Assembly (NCBI RefSeq): GCF_009831765.1
Contig: NZ_WSSB01000016.1
Span: 3,151-61,310 of the forward strand
Reading direction: 5' to 3'
DNA length: 58,160 nucleotides
Origin: Craterilacuibacter sinensis
GTDB taxonomy: Bacteria > Pseudomonadota > Gammaproteobacteria > Burkholderiales > Chromobacteriaceae
Positions 37,940 through 46,853 of the stretch are shown here, piece after piece; the stretch's first letter is position 1; each line of letters begins with the position of its first letter. A program made the position numbers and the translations under genes. The notes under the pieces are model-generated. The model was given only the letters and a program-made list of their open reading frames with translations, ran no database searches and was not told the DNA's origin.

Positions 37940-39581
37940 AGACCGACTCCTTAAAGGGTACGAGGCCAATACGCCGTACCGTTTCGATAAAGCGCTCTCC
38001 AGCCTGACGCCTGGCGATGTAAACCCCCAGAATCTTCTCGAAGACCTCCGGAATATCCGCCTGGGCAAACGAAGGGCCGATGACCTTACCTAGCGAGGCC
38101 AGATTTCCCTGACTTCCACCCAGCGTAATCTGGTACCACTCCTCACCATTTTTATCGACACCCAGAATACCGATATGACCGATATGGTGGTGACCGCAGG
38201 CATTGATGCAACCGGACAAATTGCAATCGATCTCGCCCAAGTCATGCAGATAATCCAGATCATCGAAGCGGCGCTGTATCGCCTCGGCAACCGGGATCGA
38301 CTTGGCATTGGCCAGACCGCAGAAGTCGCCGCCCGGGCAGCAAATCATATCGGTCAGCAAACCGATATTCGGCGTAGCAAAACCCCACTCACGCGCCAGG
38401 GTCCACAAGGCGAACAAATCCTGTTCACGCACATCCGGCAGAATCAGGTTCTGCTCGTGGGCGGCACGAATCTCGCCAAAGCCGAAGCGCTCGGCCATCC
38501 CGGCTACGGCATCCATCTGCTCGGCCGTAATATCACCAGGCGGCACGCCGGTTTTTTTCAATGACAACACCACGGCACGATAACCCGGCTGCCGGTGGGC
38601 ACGGGTATTGCGTTCAAGCCAGCGCACGAAAGCCGGCTGCGCATCCATGGCGGCTGTCAGTTCGACCGGATGAGGCGGCAGCACCTCATAAGCCGGCGCC
38701 GTAAAGAAGCTGGCAAAGTGCGCGATATCCTGCGCGCGCAAGGTCGCCGCACCATCTTTCAGATGCTGCCACTCATCCTCGACCTTGGCAGCAAAACCCT
38801 CTACCGTCATCGCCTTGACCAGAATCTTGATGCGCGCCTTGTATTTGTTGTCGCGCCGGCCGAAGCGGTTGTATACGCGCAGCACGGCATCCAGATAGGT
38901 CAGCAGATGCTCGCCCGGCAAAAATTCCCGTACCTGCTCGCCTATCACCGGCGTGCGCCCCAGTCCTCCGCCCACCAGTACGCGGAAGCCTACCTCGCCG
39001 TCGGCATTTCTGACCACCTGCAACCCGATATCATGCACCCAGGTTGCGGCCCTATCCTCCAGGCTGCCGGAGACCGCAATCTTGAATTTGCGCGGCAGAT
39101 AGGCAAACTCGGGATGCAAGGTGCTCCACTGGCGGATAATTTCGCACCAGGGGCGCGGATCCAGCAGTTCATCAGCCGCCACGCCGGCAAAGGCATCGGT
39201 GGTGGTATTGCGCACGCAGTTACCAGACGTCTGGATTGCATGCATTTCAACATCCGCCAGCTCGGCCAGAATATCCGGCACATTCTCCAGCGCCGGCCAA
39301 TTGAACTGGACGTTTTGCCGGGTGGTAAAGTGGGCATAGCCTTTGTCGTAAGTGCGGGCGATATGCGCCAGCTTGCGCATCTGATGGCTGCTGAAATGCC
39401 CGTAAGGAATAGCCACCCGCAACATCGGTGCGTGGCGCTGTATATACAGGCCATTCATCAGGCGCAGGGGACGAAACTCTTCTTCGGACAATTCACCAGC
39501 CAGAAAGCGCCGGGTCTGGTCGCGAAACTGCGCCACCCGCTCACCCACAATGCGGGCGTCGACTTCATTATATCGGTACAT
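37923..39581 (-). CDS. cysI: assimilatory sulfite reductase, hemoprotein (nitrite/sulfite reductase family)
   Basis: A 552-residue siroheme/[4Fe-4S] enzyme reducing sulfite to sulfide. The cluster cysteines are in CCPGGDFCGLANAKS and CNLSGCINACGHHH near residues 430 and 480. The half-domain repeats HFTTRQNVQFNW and GGGLGRTPVIG mark the siroheme-binding core. The start MYRYNEVD has GGAG upstream; an in-frame TTG lies four codons before. It sits between cysH (19 bases upstream) and DUF934. With no flavoprotein gene (cysJ) in the cluster, a ferredoxin-type donor is plausible. A nitrite reductase role is the alternative but is unlikely next to cysH. Confidence 0.93.
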   Translation of the reverse strand: MYRYNEVDARIVGERVAQFRDQTRRFLAGELSEEEFRPLRLMNGLYIQRHAPMLRVAIPYGHFSSHQMRKLAHIARTYDKGYAHFTTRQNVQFNWPALENVPDILAELADVEMHAIQTSGNCVRNTTTDAFAGVAADELLDPRPWCEIIRQWSTLHPEFAYLPRKFKIAVSGSLEDRAATWVHDIGLQVVRNADGEVGFRVLVGGGLGRTPVIGEQVREFLPGEHLLTYLDAVLRVYNRFGRRDNKYKARIKILVKAMTVEGFAAKVEDEWQHLKDGAATLRAQDIAHFASFFTAPAYEVLPPHPVELTAAMDAQPAFVRWLERNTRAHRQPGYRAVVLSLKKTGVPPGDITAEQMDAVAGMAERFGFGEIRAAHEQNLILPDVREQDLFALWTLAREWGFATPNIGLLTDMICCPGGDFCGLANAKSIPVAEAIQRRFDDLDYLHDLGEIDCNLSGCINACGHHHIGHIGILGVDKNGEEWYQITLGGSQGNLASLGKVIGPSFAQADIPEVFEKILGVYIARRQAGERFIETVRRIGLVPFKESVYAQHH

Positions 39582-39600
39582 ATGTGTCTCCAAGTGCGAC

Positions 39601-40308
39601 TCAGGCCGAGGCCGGTTTCAGCGGGCTCACCTTGCCATGCAAGCCGCACTCTTTAGATTCTGGGTTTTCCCACCACCAGCGTCCGGCACGCACATCTTCG
39701 CCTACGGAGATGGCGCGGGTACAGGGCGCACAGCCTATCGACGGGTAGTGCCGGTCATGCAGCGCGTTATAAGGCACGCCGTGCTGGCGGATATAGGCCC
39801 ACACATCGGCCTCGCTCCAGTCAAGCAAAGGACTGTATTTCATCAAGCCATGCACCGTATCCGGCTCGCGTTCGGACATATCCAGCCGGGTGACCGATTG
39901 CTCGCGGCGCAAGCCGGTTACCCATGCCGAATGCCCGGCGAGCGCCCGGCGCAAAGGCTGCAGTTTGCGTACCTCACAACAGGCTTTACGTAACTCGACA
40001 CTCTGGTAAAAAGCGTTGATGCCATGCTGCGCCACCCACATCTCGGTCGCCTGGGTATCAGGGAAGAAAACCCGCAAGGGATAAGCCGGATAGCGTTCCG
40101 CCATCGCCTGCATCAAGTTATACGTTTGGGCAGGCAGGCGGCCGGTATCCAGACTGAAAATACCGATAGGCAAGCGCATGTCAGCAATCAAGTCGGTCAG
40201 CACCATATCTTCGGCGCCCAGACTATTGGCCAGCACCACCGAGGCCTCGTTTGCGGCAATGTCCTGCAATAAGGCGCGGGTATGGGACAGTTTATTTTCC
40301 AGATTCAT
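39601..40308 (-). CDS. cysH: adenylylsulfate (APS) / phosphoadenylylsulfate reductase
   Basis: A 235-residue thioredoxin-dependent reductase releasing sulfite from activated sulfate. The nucleotide-binding start is SVVLANSLGAEDMVL and FSLDTGRLP. Two cysteine pairs, RKACCEVRKLQPL and SIGCAPCTRAI, are the [4Fe-4S] signature that favours APS over PAPS as substrate. The catalytic ECGLH motif is near the end. GAGGAAAAG precedes the ATG. It is the first gene of cysH-cysI-DUF934 and is divergent from the CysB gene across 112 bases. Confidence 0.95.
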   Translation of the reverse strand: MNLENKLSHTRALLQDIAANEASVVLANSLGAEDMVLTDLIADMRLPIGIFSLDTGRLPAQTYNLMQAMAERYPAYPLRVFFPDTQATEMWVAQHGINAFYQSVELRKACCEVRKLQPLRRALAGHSAWVTGLRREQSVTRLDMSEREPDTVHGLMKYSPLLDWSEADVWAYIRQHGVPYNALHDRHYPSIGCAPCTRAISVGEDVRAGRWWWENPESKECGLHGKVSPLKPASA

Positions 40309-40420
40309 CAGGCTTTTCCTCAGCGGCTTCTGACGGCATGCTACCCAATTGACTTATAAACCTTAAAGAATATCGTGCTAATATCTAATTCCATCTGGTT
40401 TTATAAAAAGGAAGCGGGGC

Positions 40421-41371
40421 ATGAAGCTGCAACAACTGCGTTATCTGGTTGAAGTCGCCAAACAAGGATTGAATGTATCCGAAGCGGCGGAAAAGCTGCA
40501 TACCTCGCAACCGGGGATCTCCAAGCAGATACGCCTGCTGGAAGACGAACTGGGCATTCAGGTGTTTATCCGCAATGGAAAACGAGTGGTGGCGGTATCG
40601 GAGCCAGGCAAGGAAATCCTGCGCATCGCCGAGCGCATCCTGCATGAAGCCAAGAATCTCAAGCGCGTAGGCGAAGAATTCTCGCGCGAGTCCGAAGGTT
40701 CGCTGACCATCGCGACCACCCATACCCAGGCCCGTTATGCATTGCCGTCGGTGATTTCCGAGTTTGTACAGCGTCACCCCAAGGTCAGGCTCTCCATCAA
40801 GCAAGGCAGCCCGACCCAGATCTGTGAAATGGTTGTCGCCGGCGAGGCCGACTTCGCCATTGCCACCGAAGGCATCGAGCTCTACAAGGAACTGGCCATG
40901 CTGCCTTGCTGCCAGTGGAACCGCAGCATTGTCGTGCCACAAGGGCATGAGCTCACCCGTTTGACACAGCCATTGACACTGCAAGACATCGCCGCCTACC
41001 CCATCATTACCTATGATTTTGCCTTTGCCGGCCGCTCCAAAATCAACAAAGCTTTTGCCAATGCCGAGCTCACCCCTAACGTCGTACTGACCGCCATCGA
41101 CACCGATGTCATCAAGACTTATGTCGGTCTGGGCTTGGGCATCGGTATTATTGCCAGCATGGCCTTCGAGCCCGAACGCGACAGCAAACTGGTTGCCATC
41201 GATGCCGCCCATTTATTCGCACCCTCGACCACCAAGATAGGCATACGCAAGGATGCCTATCTGCGCGGTTTTGCCTATACGCTGATCGAACTGTTCGCAC
41301 CCCATCTGCAACGCAAGCAGGTAGAGGCCGCACTATTGGCGCATGACCCGCGCTTTCCGGCAGACGACTGA
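40421..41371 (+). CDS. cysB: LysR-family transcriptional regulator, CysB
   Basis: A 316-residue regulator of sulfur assimilation. The N-terminal helix-turn-helix is MKLQQLRYLVEVAKQGLNVSEAAEKLHTSQPGISKQIRLLE, with the CysB-typical HTSQPGISKQIR. The inducer-binding domain holds TTHTQARYALP and the sulfate/acetylserine pocket region GSPTQICEMV and TDVIKTYVGLGLGIGI. It is divergent from cysH, so it probably controls that operon through the shared 112-base spacer and autoregulates. AAAAGGAAG precedes the ATG. Confidence 0.94.
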   Translation: MKLQQLRYLVEVAKQGLNVSEAAEKLHTSQPGISKQIRLLEDELGIQVFIRNGKRVVAVSEPGKEILRIAERILHEAKNLKRVGEEFSRESEGSLTIATTHTQARYALPSVISEFVQRHPKVRLSIKQGSPTQICEMVVAGEADFAIATEGIELYKELAMLPCCQWNRSIVVPQGHELTRLTQPLTLQDIAAYPIITYDFAFAGRSKINKAFANAELTPNVVLTAIDTDVIKTYVGLGLGIGIIASMAFEPERDSKLVAIDAAHLFAPSTTKIGIRKDAYLRGFAYTLIELFAPHLQRKQVEAALLAHDPRFPADD

Positions 41372-41388
41372 AGCCTGTTAGGATGCAA

Positions 41389-41416
41389 AAATGCCCCGCC
41401 GTAAACGGCGGGGCAT
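41389..41416. terminator. bidirectional terminator after cysB
   Basis: AATGCCCCGCCGT-AA-ACGGCGGGGCATT is an almost perfect stem, with moderate T content on both sides. It also serves the convergent dehydrogenase gene. Confidence 0.85.
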
Positions 41417-41438
41417 TCATTTGTACACGCGGGCGAAA

Positions 41439-42179
41439 TTAAAGTGTCAGACCACCGGTCACCTCAATCGCGGCACCATTGATATAGCTGGCCTCATCGG
41501 ATGCGAGGAAAGCATAGACATTGGCAATTTCTTCCGGAGCGGCCATACGCTTCATAGGCACTTTGTCTTCCATCGCCTGGATGACCTTTTCCGGCATCGC
41601 CTGCAGAATCGGGGTCGCTACAAAACCCGGACATACCGCATTGGCGCGAATACCCTTTTTGCCCAGCTCCTTGGCCCAGGTTTTAACAAAACCGATCACG
41701 CCAAACTTGGTCGCCGCATAGTTGGTCTGGCCGAAGTTGCCATAGACGCCAACAACGGACGAAGCATTCAGGATCACACCACTGCCCTGCTCGATCATGG
41801 TATCAACCACGGCCTTGGCGCAGTTGTAAACGCCCTTCAGGTTGACATCGATCACCTTGTCGAACTGGTCATCACTCATTTTGGCCAGCTGGGCATCCAT
41901 CACGATACCGGCGTTATTAACCAGAATATCGATACGGCCATAACGCGCCTTGAGGTCTGTCACCATGGCAGCAATTTCAGCCTTGTCGGTGACATTGACC
42001 CGATAGCCTACTGCCTGTCCACCCGCGAGCTTGAGCTCTTCAACGACCGTGCTGACCGCCTCAATGCTCAAGTCACAAACTGCCACAATCGCACCTTCAC
42101 GCACAAATTTCTCGGCCGTTGCCTTGCCGATACCGCTGGCAGCACCGGTGATGATGGCAACTTTATCTTTCAAACGCAT
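41439..42179 (-). CDS. short-chain dehydrogenase/reductase, FabG-like (3-oxoacyl-ACP reductase type)
   Basis: A 246-residue NAD(P)-dependent SDR. The cofactor loop is [13 protein letters not shown] (TGxxxGIG) and the NNAG motif is present. The catalytic Ser-Tyr-Lys is seen in [23 protein letters not shown]. It ends with the typical [15 protein letters not shown]. Start at MRLKDKVAI with AAGGAAAAAC upstream, chosen over an in-frame GTG. It stands alone rather than in a fab gene cluster, so it is probably a FabG paralog acting on acetoacetyl-CoA or another 3-keto or 3-hydroxy substrate. Confidence 0.85.
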   Translation of the reverse strand: MRLKDKVAIITGAASGIGKATAEKFVREGAIVAVCDLSIEAVSTVVEELKLAGGQAVGYRVNVTDKAEIAAMVTDLKARYGRIDILVNNAGIVMDAQLAKMSDDQFDKVIDVNLKGVYNCAKAVVDTMIEQGSGVILNASSVVGVYGNFGQTNYAATKFGVIGFVKTWAKELGKKGIRANAVCPGFVATPILQAMPEKVIQAMEDKVPMKRMAAPEEIANVYAFLASDEASYINGAAIEVTGGLTL

Positions 42180-42325
42180 GGTTTTTCCTTTGTACACGCA
42201 TACAGGATGGCCAGACTATCTGGCACGCCCTCCATCGACCTTTGCATGACTGCACTGTGGTCATATTTTTTTGGTTTTGTACTCGCTTGCAGTACACGAC
42301 ATAAGAGACGCAACTTGTGCACCGC

Positions 42326-42354
42326 AATATATCCCATAGCATAAAAACGGTAAA
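42326..42354 (-). promoter_or_regulatory. possible promoter of the FabG-like gene
   Basis: TTTACC, 17 bases, TATATT on the minus strand, about 150 bases before the start codon. The rest of the 303-base spacer (42180-42482) holds the ybiT terminator and no gene. Confidence 0.4.
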
Positions 42355-42394
42355 GCAAACGCTCGAAATGGCAGACCAAACACCACAACGCACA

Positions 42395-42438
42395 TAAAAA
42401 ATGGCGTCATCTCGTGCGAAAACACGGAGTGACGCCAT
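42395..42438 (-). terminator. intrinsic terminator of ybiT
   Basis: ATGGCGTCA...TGACGCCAT extended by CTC/GAG and GTG/CAC inner pairs, then six T on the minus strand; 45 bases after the ybiT stop. Confidence 0.88.
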
Positions 42439-42482
42439 CAGACAGCCGAAGCGGCTACTGAACACAAAGCCAGCGAATACGC

Positions 42483-44114
42483 TTACTCGATGCCCTTGCT
42501 TTCCAGGTAAGCCTCGTAGTCGCCCATATAGTAGTCGTAACCACCATTGCCATCGAGTTCCAGAATCTGGGTTGCCAGCGAGCTGACAAACTGACGGTCG
42601 TGCGATACGAAAATCAGCGTGCCTTTATACTTGTCCAGCGCCATGTTCAAGGCTTCGATCGACTCCATATCCATATGGTTGGTCGGCTCGTCCATGATCA
42701 TTACATTCGGCTTTTGCAGGATCAGCTTGCCATACAGCATGCGTCCCTTCTCGCCACCGGACAGCACCCGTACTGCCTTGGTCACATCATCGCTACCAAA
42801 CAGCAGACGCCCCAAAGTGCCACGAATCACTTGTTCGTCGTCACCTTCCTGCCCCCATTCGCGCATCCACTCGGACAGGGTCGCATCGGAATCGAACTCG
42901 GCCTCGTGATCCTGGGCGAAATAACCCAGTTGTGCCTTCTCGGCCCACTTCACCGTACCGTAATCGGCCGTAGCACCCTCGGCCAGCTCAGGCGAAAAAG
43001 CACCTGCCAGCAATTTGATCAGCGTGGTTTTACCGGCACCGTTAGGACCGATAATCGCCAGACGCTGGCCGGCCTCAAGAATCAGGTCGAGATTTTTGAA
43101 CAACACCTTGTCATCGTAAGCCTTGGACAACTGATGCGCCTCAACGGCCTGACGGTGCAGCTTGAACTTGTCATCCATCTCGAAGCGGATAAACGGACTC
43201 TGGCGACTGGAGGGCTTGACCTCAACCATCTCGGACTTGAGCTTGTCTACCTGCTTCAAACGGCTGGTTGCCTGGCGTGCCTTGGACTTGTTGGCCGAGA
43301 AGCGCGCAGCAAACTCCTGCAACTCCTGAATCCGGTCCTTGGCCTTGGCATTGGAAGACAACTGCCGCTCGCGTGCCTGGGTCGACGCGATCATATAGTC
43401 GTCGTAGTTACCCGGATAGATACGGATGGTGTTGTAATCCAGATCCGCCATATGCGTACACACCTGATTCAGGAAGTGACGGTCATGCGAAATGATGATC
43501 ATGGTGGCATTGCGCTCGTTGAGCACGTTTTCCAGCCAACGAATGGTATTGATATCCAGGTTGTTGGTTGGTTCGTCCAGCAGCAGGATGTCCGGATTAG
43601 AGAACAAAGCCTGCGCCAGCAGCACGCGCAACTTCCAGCCCGGCGCAACCGCACTCATCGGGCCAAAGTGCTGGTCCTGTGGAATGCCCACACCGGACAG
43701 CAAGACACCTGCACGCGCCTCTGCGGTATAACCATCGTATTCGGCGAACTTGGCTTCAAGCTCTGCCGCATGCATATAATCTTCTTCGGTGGCCTCGAGA
43801 TTGGCATAGATCGCATCGCGCTCGCTCATCGCGGCCCACATCTCGGTGTGGCCCATCAACACGACATCGATGACGCGCTGGTCTTCATAGGCAAATTGAT
43901 CCTGACGCAATTTACCCAGACGCAAGCCGGACTCAATAGAGACTTCACCCGAAGTCTGCTCCAGATCGCCGCCCAGAATTTTCATGAACGTCGACTTGCC
44001 CGAGCCATTGGCACCGATCAAACCATAACGGTTGCCTTCGCCAAAACGGACCGAAACTTTTTCGAACAGCGGCTTCACGCCGAACTGCATGGTAATGCTA
44101 CTAGTGGTAATCAC
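42483..44114 (-). CDS. ybiT: ABC-F family ribosome-associated ATPase, YbiT-type
   Basis: A 543-residue soluble protein with two ABC ATPase domains and no membrane part. Walker A motifs are [14 protein letters not shown] and [14 protein letters not shown], and signatures include [13 protein letters not shown]. The PtIM linker between them ([43 protein letters not shown]) is highly charged. [19 protein letters not shown] is the YbiT-type first signature. The GTG start ([12 protein letters not shown]) has AAGGA eight bases upstream, matching the E. coli YbiT N-terminus; an upstream ATG adds unconserved residues. It acts on ribosomal tRNA-site traffic by analogy with EttA. Confidence 0.92.
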   Translation of the reverse strand: MITTSSITMQFGVKPLFEKVSVRFGEGNRYGLIGANGSGKSTFMKILGGDLEQTSGEVSIESGLRLGKLRQDQFAYEDQRVIDVVLMGHTEMWAAMSERDAIYANLEATEEDYMHAAELEAKFAEYDGYTAEARAGVLLSGVGIPQDQHFGPMSAVAPGWKLRVLLAQALFSNPDILLLDEPTNNLDINTIRWLENVLNERNATMIIISHDRHFLNQVCTHMADLDYNTIRIYPGNYDDYMIASTQARERQLSSNAKAKDRIQELQEFAARFSANKSKARQATSRLKQVDKLKSEMVEVKPSSRQSPFIRFEMDDKFKLHRQAVEAHQLSKAYDDKVLFKNLDLILEAGQRLAIIGPNGAGKTTLIKLLAGAFSPELAEGATADYGTVKWAEKAQLGYFAQDHEAEFDSDATLSEWMREWGQEGDDEQVIRGTLGRLLFGSDDVTKAVRVLSGGEKGRMLYGKLILQKPNVMIMDEPTNHMDMESIEALNMALDKYKGTLIFVSHDRQFVSSLATQILELDGNGGYDYYMGDYEAYLESKGIE

Positions 44115-44161
44115 GCTTGCATCCTTGAGCCGATTGGCCGTAAGTACCGGAAAAACGGAGG

Positions 44162-44170
44162 ATTCTAGCA
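44162..44170 (-). promoter_or_regulatory. extended -10 promoter element of ybiT
   Basis: TGCTAGAAT on the minus strand, about 48 bases before the GTG start. The same nine bases occur before the small lipoprotein gene and mgtE. No good -35 is visible. Confidence 0.5.
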
Positions 44171-44217
44171 CAAATCCCCGCCACCAAACCATCCGCAACA
44201 GCTATGCATATGCCCTT

Positions 44218-44245
44218 TTGCCCGCGTAGCGAATTCCGCTACAAT
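44218..44245 (+). promoter_or_regulatory. possible sigma-70 promoter of dapA-bamC
   Basis: TTGCCC, 16 bases, TACAAT. The predicted start lies about 30 bases before dapA. Confidence 0.45.
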
Positions 44246-44281
44246 CTGAAGCCTTTGCCATCAAAAAATATAGGCCTCACT

Positions 44282-45157
44282 ATGCTAACAGGCAGCCTGG
44301 TAGCCCTGGTCACTCCGATGTTCGAGGATGGCCAGGTTGATTTCGAATCTCTGTCCAATCTGGTTGACTTCCATATCGACAACGGTAGTGCCGGCATTGT
44401 CGCGGTGGGCACCACCGGCGAATCTGCCACCCTGACAGTAGACGAACACCTTGCCGTGGTACAAGCAGTCATCCGTCACGCAGCAGGACGCATTCCTGTC
44501 GTAGCCGGCACCGGCGCCAATAGCACGGCAGAAGCGGTTGAATTGTCACGCCACGCCAAGGAACTGGGCGCAGACATGACCCTTTCGGTCGTGCCCTACT
44601 ACAACAAACCAACCCAAAGCGGCATCTACCAGCATTACCGCACGATCGCCGAAGCCGTTGATATCCCGTTAATCATGTACAACGTGCCTGGACGCACGAT
44701 TGCAGACATGAGCAATGACACGGCACTCAAACTGGCCGAGATTCCCAATATTGTTGGACTGAAAGATGCAACCGGTGACATCGGCCGCGCCTGCGATCTG
44801 ATTCGCCGTGCACCTGCCGATTTTGCCCTGTACTCCGGTGACGATCCGACCGGTATGGCCTTTATGCTGTGCGGAGGCCACGGCGTAATTTCCGTCACCG
44901 CTAATATTGCGCCACATGCTATGAGTGCGTTGTGCGTCGCCGCCCGCGCCGGCAACTGCCACGCTGCGCGTGAAATCAATGATCGCCTGCAAGGCCTGCA
45001 TAAACATCTGTTTATCGAACCCAACCCGATTCCATCCAAGTGGGCACTAGAGCGCATGGGGCTGATCGCATCCGGTATCCGCCTGCCGCTGGAACCCATG
45101 AGCAGCGAGGCCATCCCCACAGTCGAAGCGGCCATGCGCCAAGCCTGCGTACTGTAA
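44282..45157 (+). CDS. dapA: 4-hydroxy-tetrahydrodipicolinate synthase
   Basis: A 291-residue TIM-barrel aldolase joining pyruvate and aspartate semialdehyde, the first committed step to diaminopimelate and lysine. The family start MLTGSLVALVTPM is followed by GTTGESATL. The tyrosine is in VVPYYNKPTQSG and the Schiff-base lysine in VGLKDATGDIGRA (near residue 161). GHGVISVTANIAP is also present. It is 13 bases before bamC; the E. coli homolog pair dapA-bamC (nlpB) has the same order. Confidence 0.98.
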   Translation: MLTGSLVALVTPMFEDGQVDFESLSNLVDFHIDNGSAGIVAVGTTGESATLTVDEHLAVVQAVIRHAAGRIPVVAGTGANSTAEAVELSRHAKELGADMTLSVVPYYNKPTQSGIYQHYRTIAEAVDIPLIMYNVPGRTIADMSNDTALKLAEIPNIVGLKDATGDIGRACDLIRRAPADFALYSGDDPTGMAFMLCGGHGVISVTANIAPHAMSALCVAARAGNCHAAREINDRLQGLHKHLFIEPNPIPSKWALERMGLIASGIRLPLEPMSSEAIPTVEAAMRQACVL

Positions 45158-45170
45158 AACGGAAAACCCA

Positions 45171-46298
45171 ATGAAAAAAAATCTCTGTCTGCCCTTACTG
45201 CTTACCGGCCTGATCAGTGCCTGCTCAAGCAATGCCGTACTGGAGAAACCGCTGGACTACCAGTCCGACGCACCGGTACAGCAAGGCAAGCTGGAACTGC
45301 CGCCCGATTTGACTGCCCCCCAGATTCAGAACCGCTACCAATTGCCTGGCAACGGTAGCGCTTCGCTGATCGATTACAGCAAGACTGGCAACAGCCCAGC
45401 ACAGATCCAGCAAGACAGCAATTTGCTGGTCAAGCCAGCCAATGCCCATATCGAGCGTGGCGGCACCCAGCGCTGGCTGGTAGTCGACAACAAAGCACCC
45501 GAGCAAGTCTGGCCGCTACTTAAAGCCTTCTGGCAAGACAACGGTTTTGTCATCAAGAGCGAGGAACCGGATATCGGCCTGATGGAAACCGACTGGGCTG
45601 AAAACCGTGCCAAATTGGGTATGGACCCGGTACGCCGCATGCTGGATACCGTTGGTCTGGGTGGCATCATGTCGACCCCTGAGCGCGATAAGTTCCGCAT
45701 TCGCCTGGAGCGCACCAGCAACGGCACCGAGGTGTACTTCACCCACCGCGGCATGTACGAAACCTATATTAACGAAGGCAAGAGCGAAACCAAGTGGCAG
45801 CCTCGCCCGGCAGATCCTGAACTTGAAACCGAGTTTCTTGCCCGCTTTATGGTCAGACTGGGCCACACCGAAGACCAAGCCAAAACCTCGGCCAAAGCGG
45901 TAGAAAACCAGCCATCTACGGTAGAAAAAACACAGATCCAGGCAGGTACCCTGCTGGTAAATGACGGTTTTGATCGTGCATGGCGTCGTGTCGGTCTGGC
46001 TCTGGATCGCATTGGCCTGCAAATTGTCGATCGCGACCGCTCGCAAGGCATCTACTACGTCCGCCCAGCCAAAGGGGATGTCGATGCACAAACAGGAAAA
46101 ACCGAGGGCGGGTTCTGGTCCGGTCTCGCTTTCTGGCGCGACAAGAATGAAGCCATCCAGCAAGAAGAGCAGTATCGCGTTACCGTTCAGGCGGATGGAA
46201 CCCAGACGAAAATCCAGCTGCAAAGCAAGGATGGCAAGCCACTGGCAGAAACACTTGCCACCCAGATTGCACGCAAACTAGCCGAGCAATTGAAGTAG
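45171..46298 (+). CDS. bamC: outer-membrane assembly lipoprotein BamC
   Basis: A 375-residue lipoprotein of the beta-barrel assembly complex. The signal peptide has the lipobox LISAC with Cys18. An unstructured N-terminal arm (PLDYQSDAPVQQGKLELPPDLTAPQ) is the segment that contacts BamD in E. coli. Two helix-grip domains follow (WLVVDNKAPEQVWPLLKAFW..., and LLVNDGFDRAWRRVGLALDRIG...). GGAAA precedes the ATG. It is co-transcribed with dapA and followed by a long hairpin terminator. Confidence 0.94.
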   Translation: MKKNLCLPLLLTGLISACSSNAVLEKPLDYQSDAPVQQGKLELPPDLTAPQIQNRYQLPGNGSASLIDYSKTGNSPAQIQQDSNLLVKPANAHIERGGTQRWLVVDNKAPEQVWPLLKAFWQDNGFVIKSEEPDIGLMETDWAENRAKLGMDPVRRMLDTVGLGGIMSTPERDKFRIRLERTSNGTEVYFTHRGMYETYINEGKSETKWQPRPADPELETEFLARFMVRLGHTEDQAKTSAKAVENQPSTVEKTQIQAGTLLVNDGFDRAWRRVGLALDRIGLQIVDRDRSQGIYYVRPAKGDVDAQTGKTEGGFWSGLAFWRDKNEAIQQEEQYRVTVQADGTQTKIQLQSKDGKPLAETLATQIARKLAEQLK

Positions 46299-46303
46299 TC
46301 GCC

Positions 46304-46344
46304 CAATACGCCGACCTGAGAACTCAAGTCGGCGTATTGTTTTC
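46304..46344 (+). terminator. intrinsic terminator of dapA-bamC
   Basis: CAATACGCCGAC...GTCGGCGTATTG, twelve pairs plus an inner TGAG/CTCA stem, then TTTTCT. Confidence 0.85.
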
Positions 46345-46359
46345 TGACTGCGTAGACGC

Positions 46360-46388
46360 AAAAAAACCCGCCGACGGCGGGTTTTTTA
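46360..46388. terminator. bidirectional terminator, mainly for the small lipoprotein gene
   Basis: AACCCGCC-GAC-GGCGGGTT flanked by A6 and T6, about 15 bases after the lipoprotein stop on the minus strand. Confidence 0.92.
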
Positions 46389-46403
46389 GTATCGCAAAAG
46401 CGA

Positions 46404-46604
46404 TTACTTAGCAGCGGAAGCGTCAGCAGCAGGAGCGGAAGCGTCAACTGGAGCGGAAGCATCAACCGGAGCCGAAGCTTCAACGGCTGGAGCCGAAGCC
46501 TCTACAGCCGGGGCGGAAGCTTCAGCCGGAGCGGCTTCTTCTTTTTTGCCACAAGCGGACAGAGCTACAGCCAGCAGGGCAGCAACGAGGATCGACTGTT
46601 TCAT
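46404..46604 (-). CDS. small Ala/Pro-repeat lipoprotein
   Basis: A 66-residue predicted lipoprotein. The signal MKQSILVAALLAVALSAC has a lipobox LSAC with Cys18, followed by GKKEE. The mature part is nearly all short tandem units of the type VEASAPA / VDASAPA, encoded by diverged 18-21-base repeats (46428-46520). AAAGGT precedes the ATG, and an extended -10 TGCTAGAAT lies 90 bases upstream. It has no enzyme domain. It may be a structural spacer in the envelope; function unknown. Repeat number is likely to vary between strains. Confidence 0.85.
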   Translation of the reverse strand: MKQSILVAALLAVALSACGKKEEAAPAEASAPAVEASAPAVEASAPVDASAPVDASAPAADASAAK

Positions 46605-46693
46605 TTTTGTATACCTTTACTATGAGTGTAAGAACAAGACATTTAGTTCAGCCAAATCCCAAAGCGGGATTCAATCAGAATTCTTGTGAAGCG

Positions 46694-46702
46694 ATTCTAG
46701 CA
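46694..46702 (-). promoter_or_regulatory. extended -10 promoter element of the small lipoprotein gene
   Basis: TGCTAGAAT on the minus strand, giving a leader of about 85 bases. The same spacer has a TTTGTTGC-CAA-GCAACAAA stem-loop at 46761-46779, which overlaps the predicted far-upstream region. Confidence 0.45.
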
Positions 46703-46853
46703 CGAAAAAAATTTCTGGGAAGGGGAACTCAAACGAAATTTGACATTCTTAGCCACCCAATTTGTTGCCAAGCAACAAACCCCCAAACAAACCCTTTCCG
46801 GTAGGTGCAAAATCATATCGGTTGTTACCCGCGACCACAAGCACCCAATTGGG

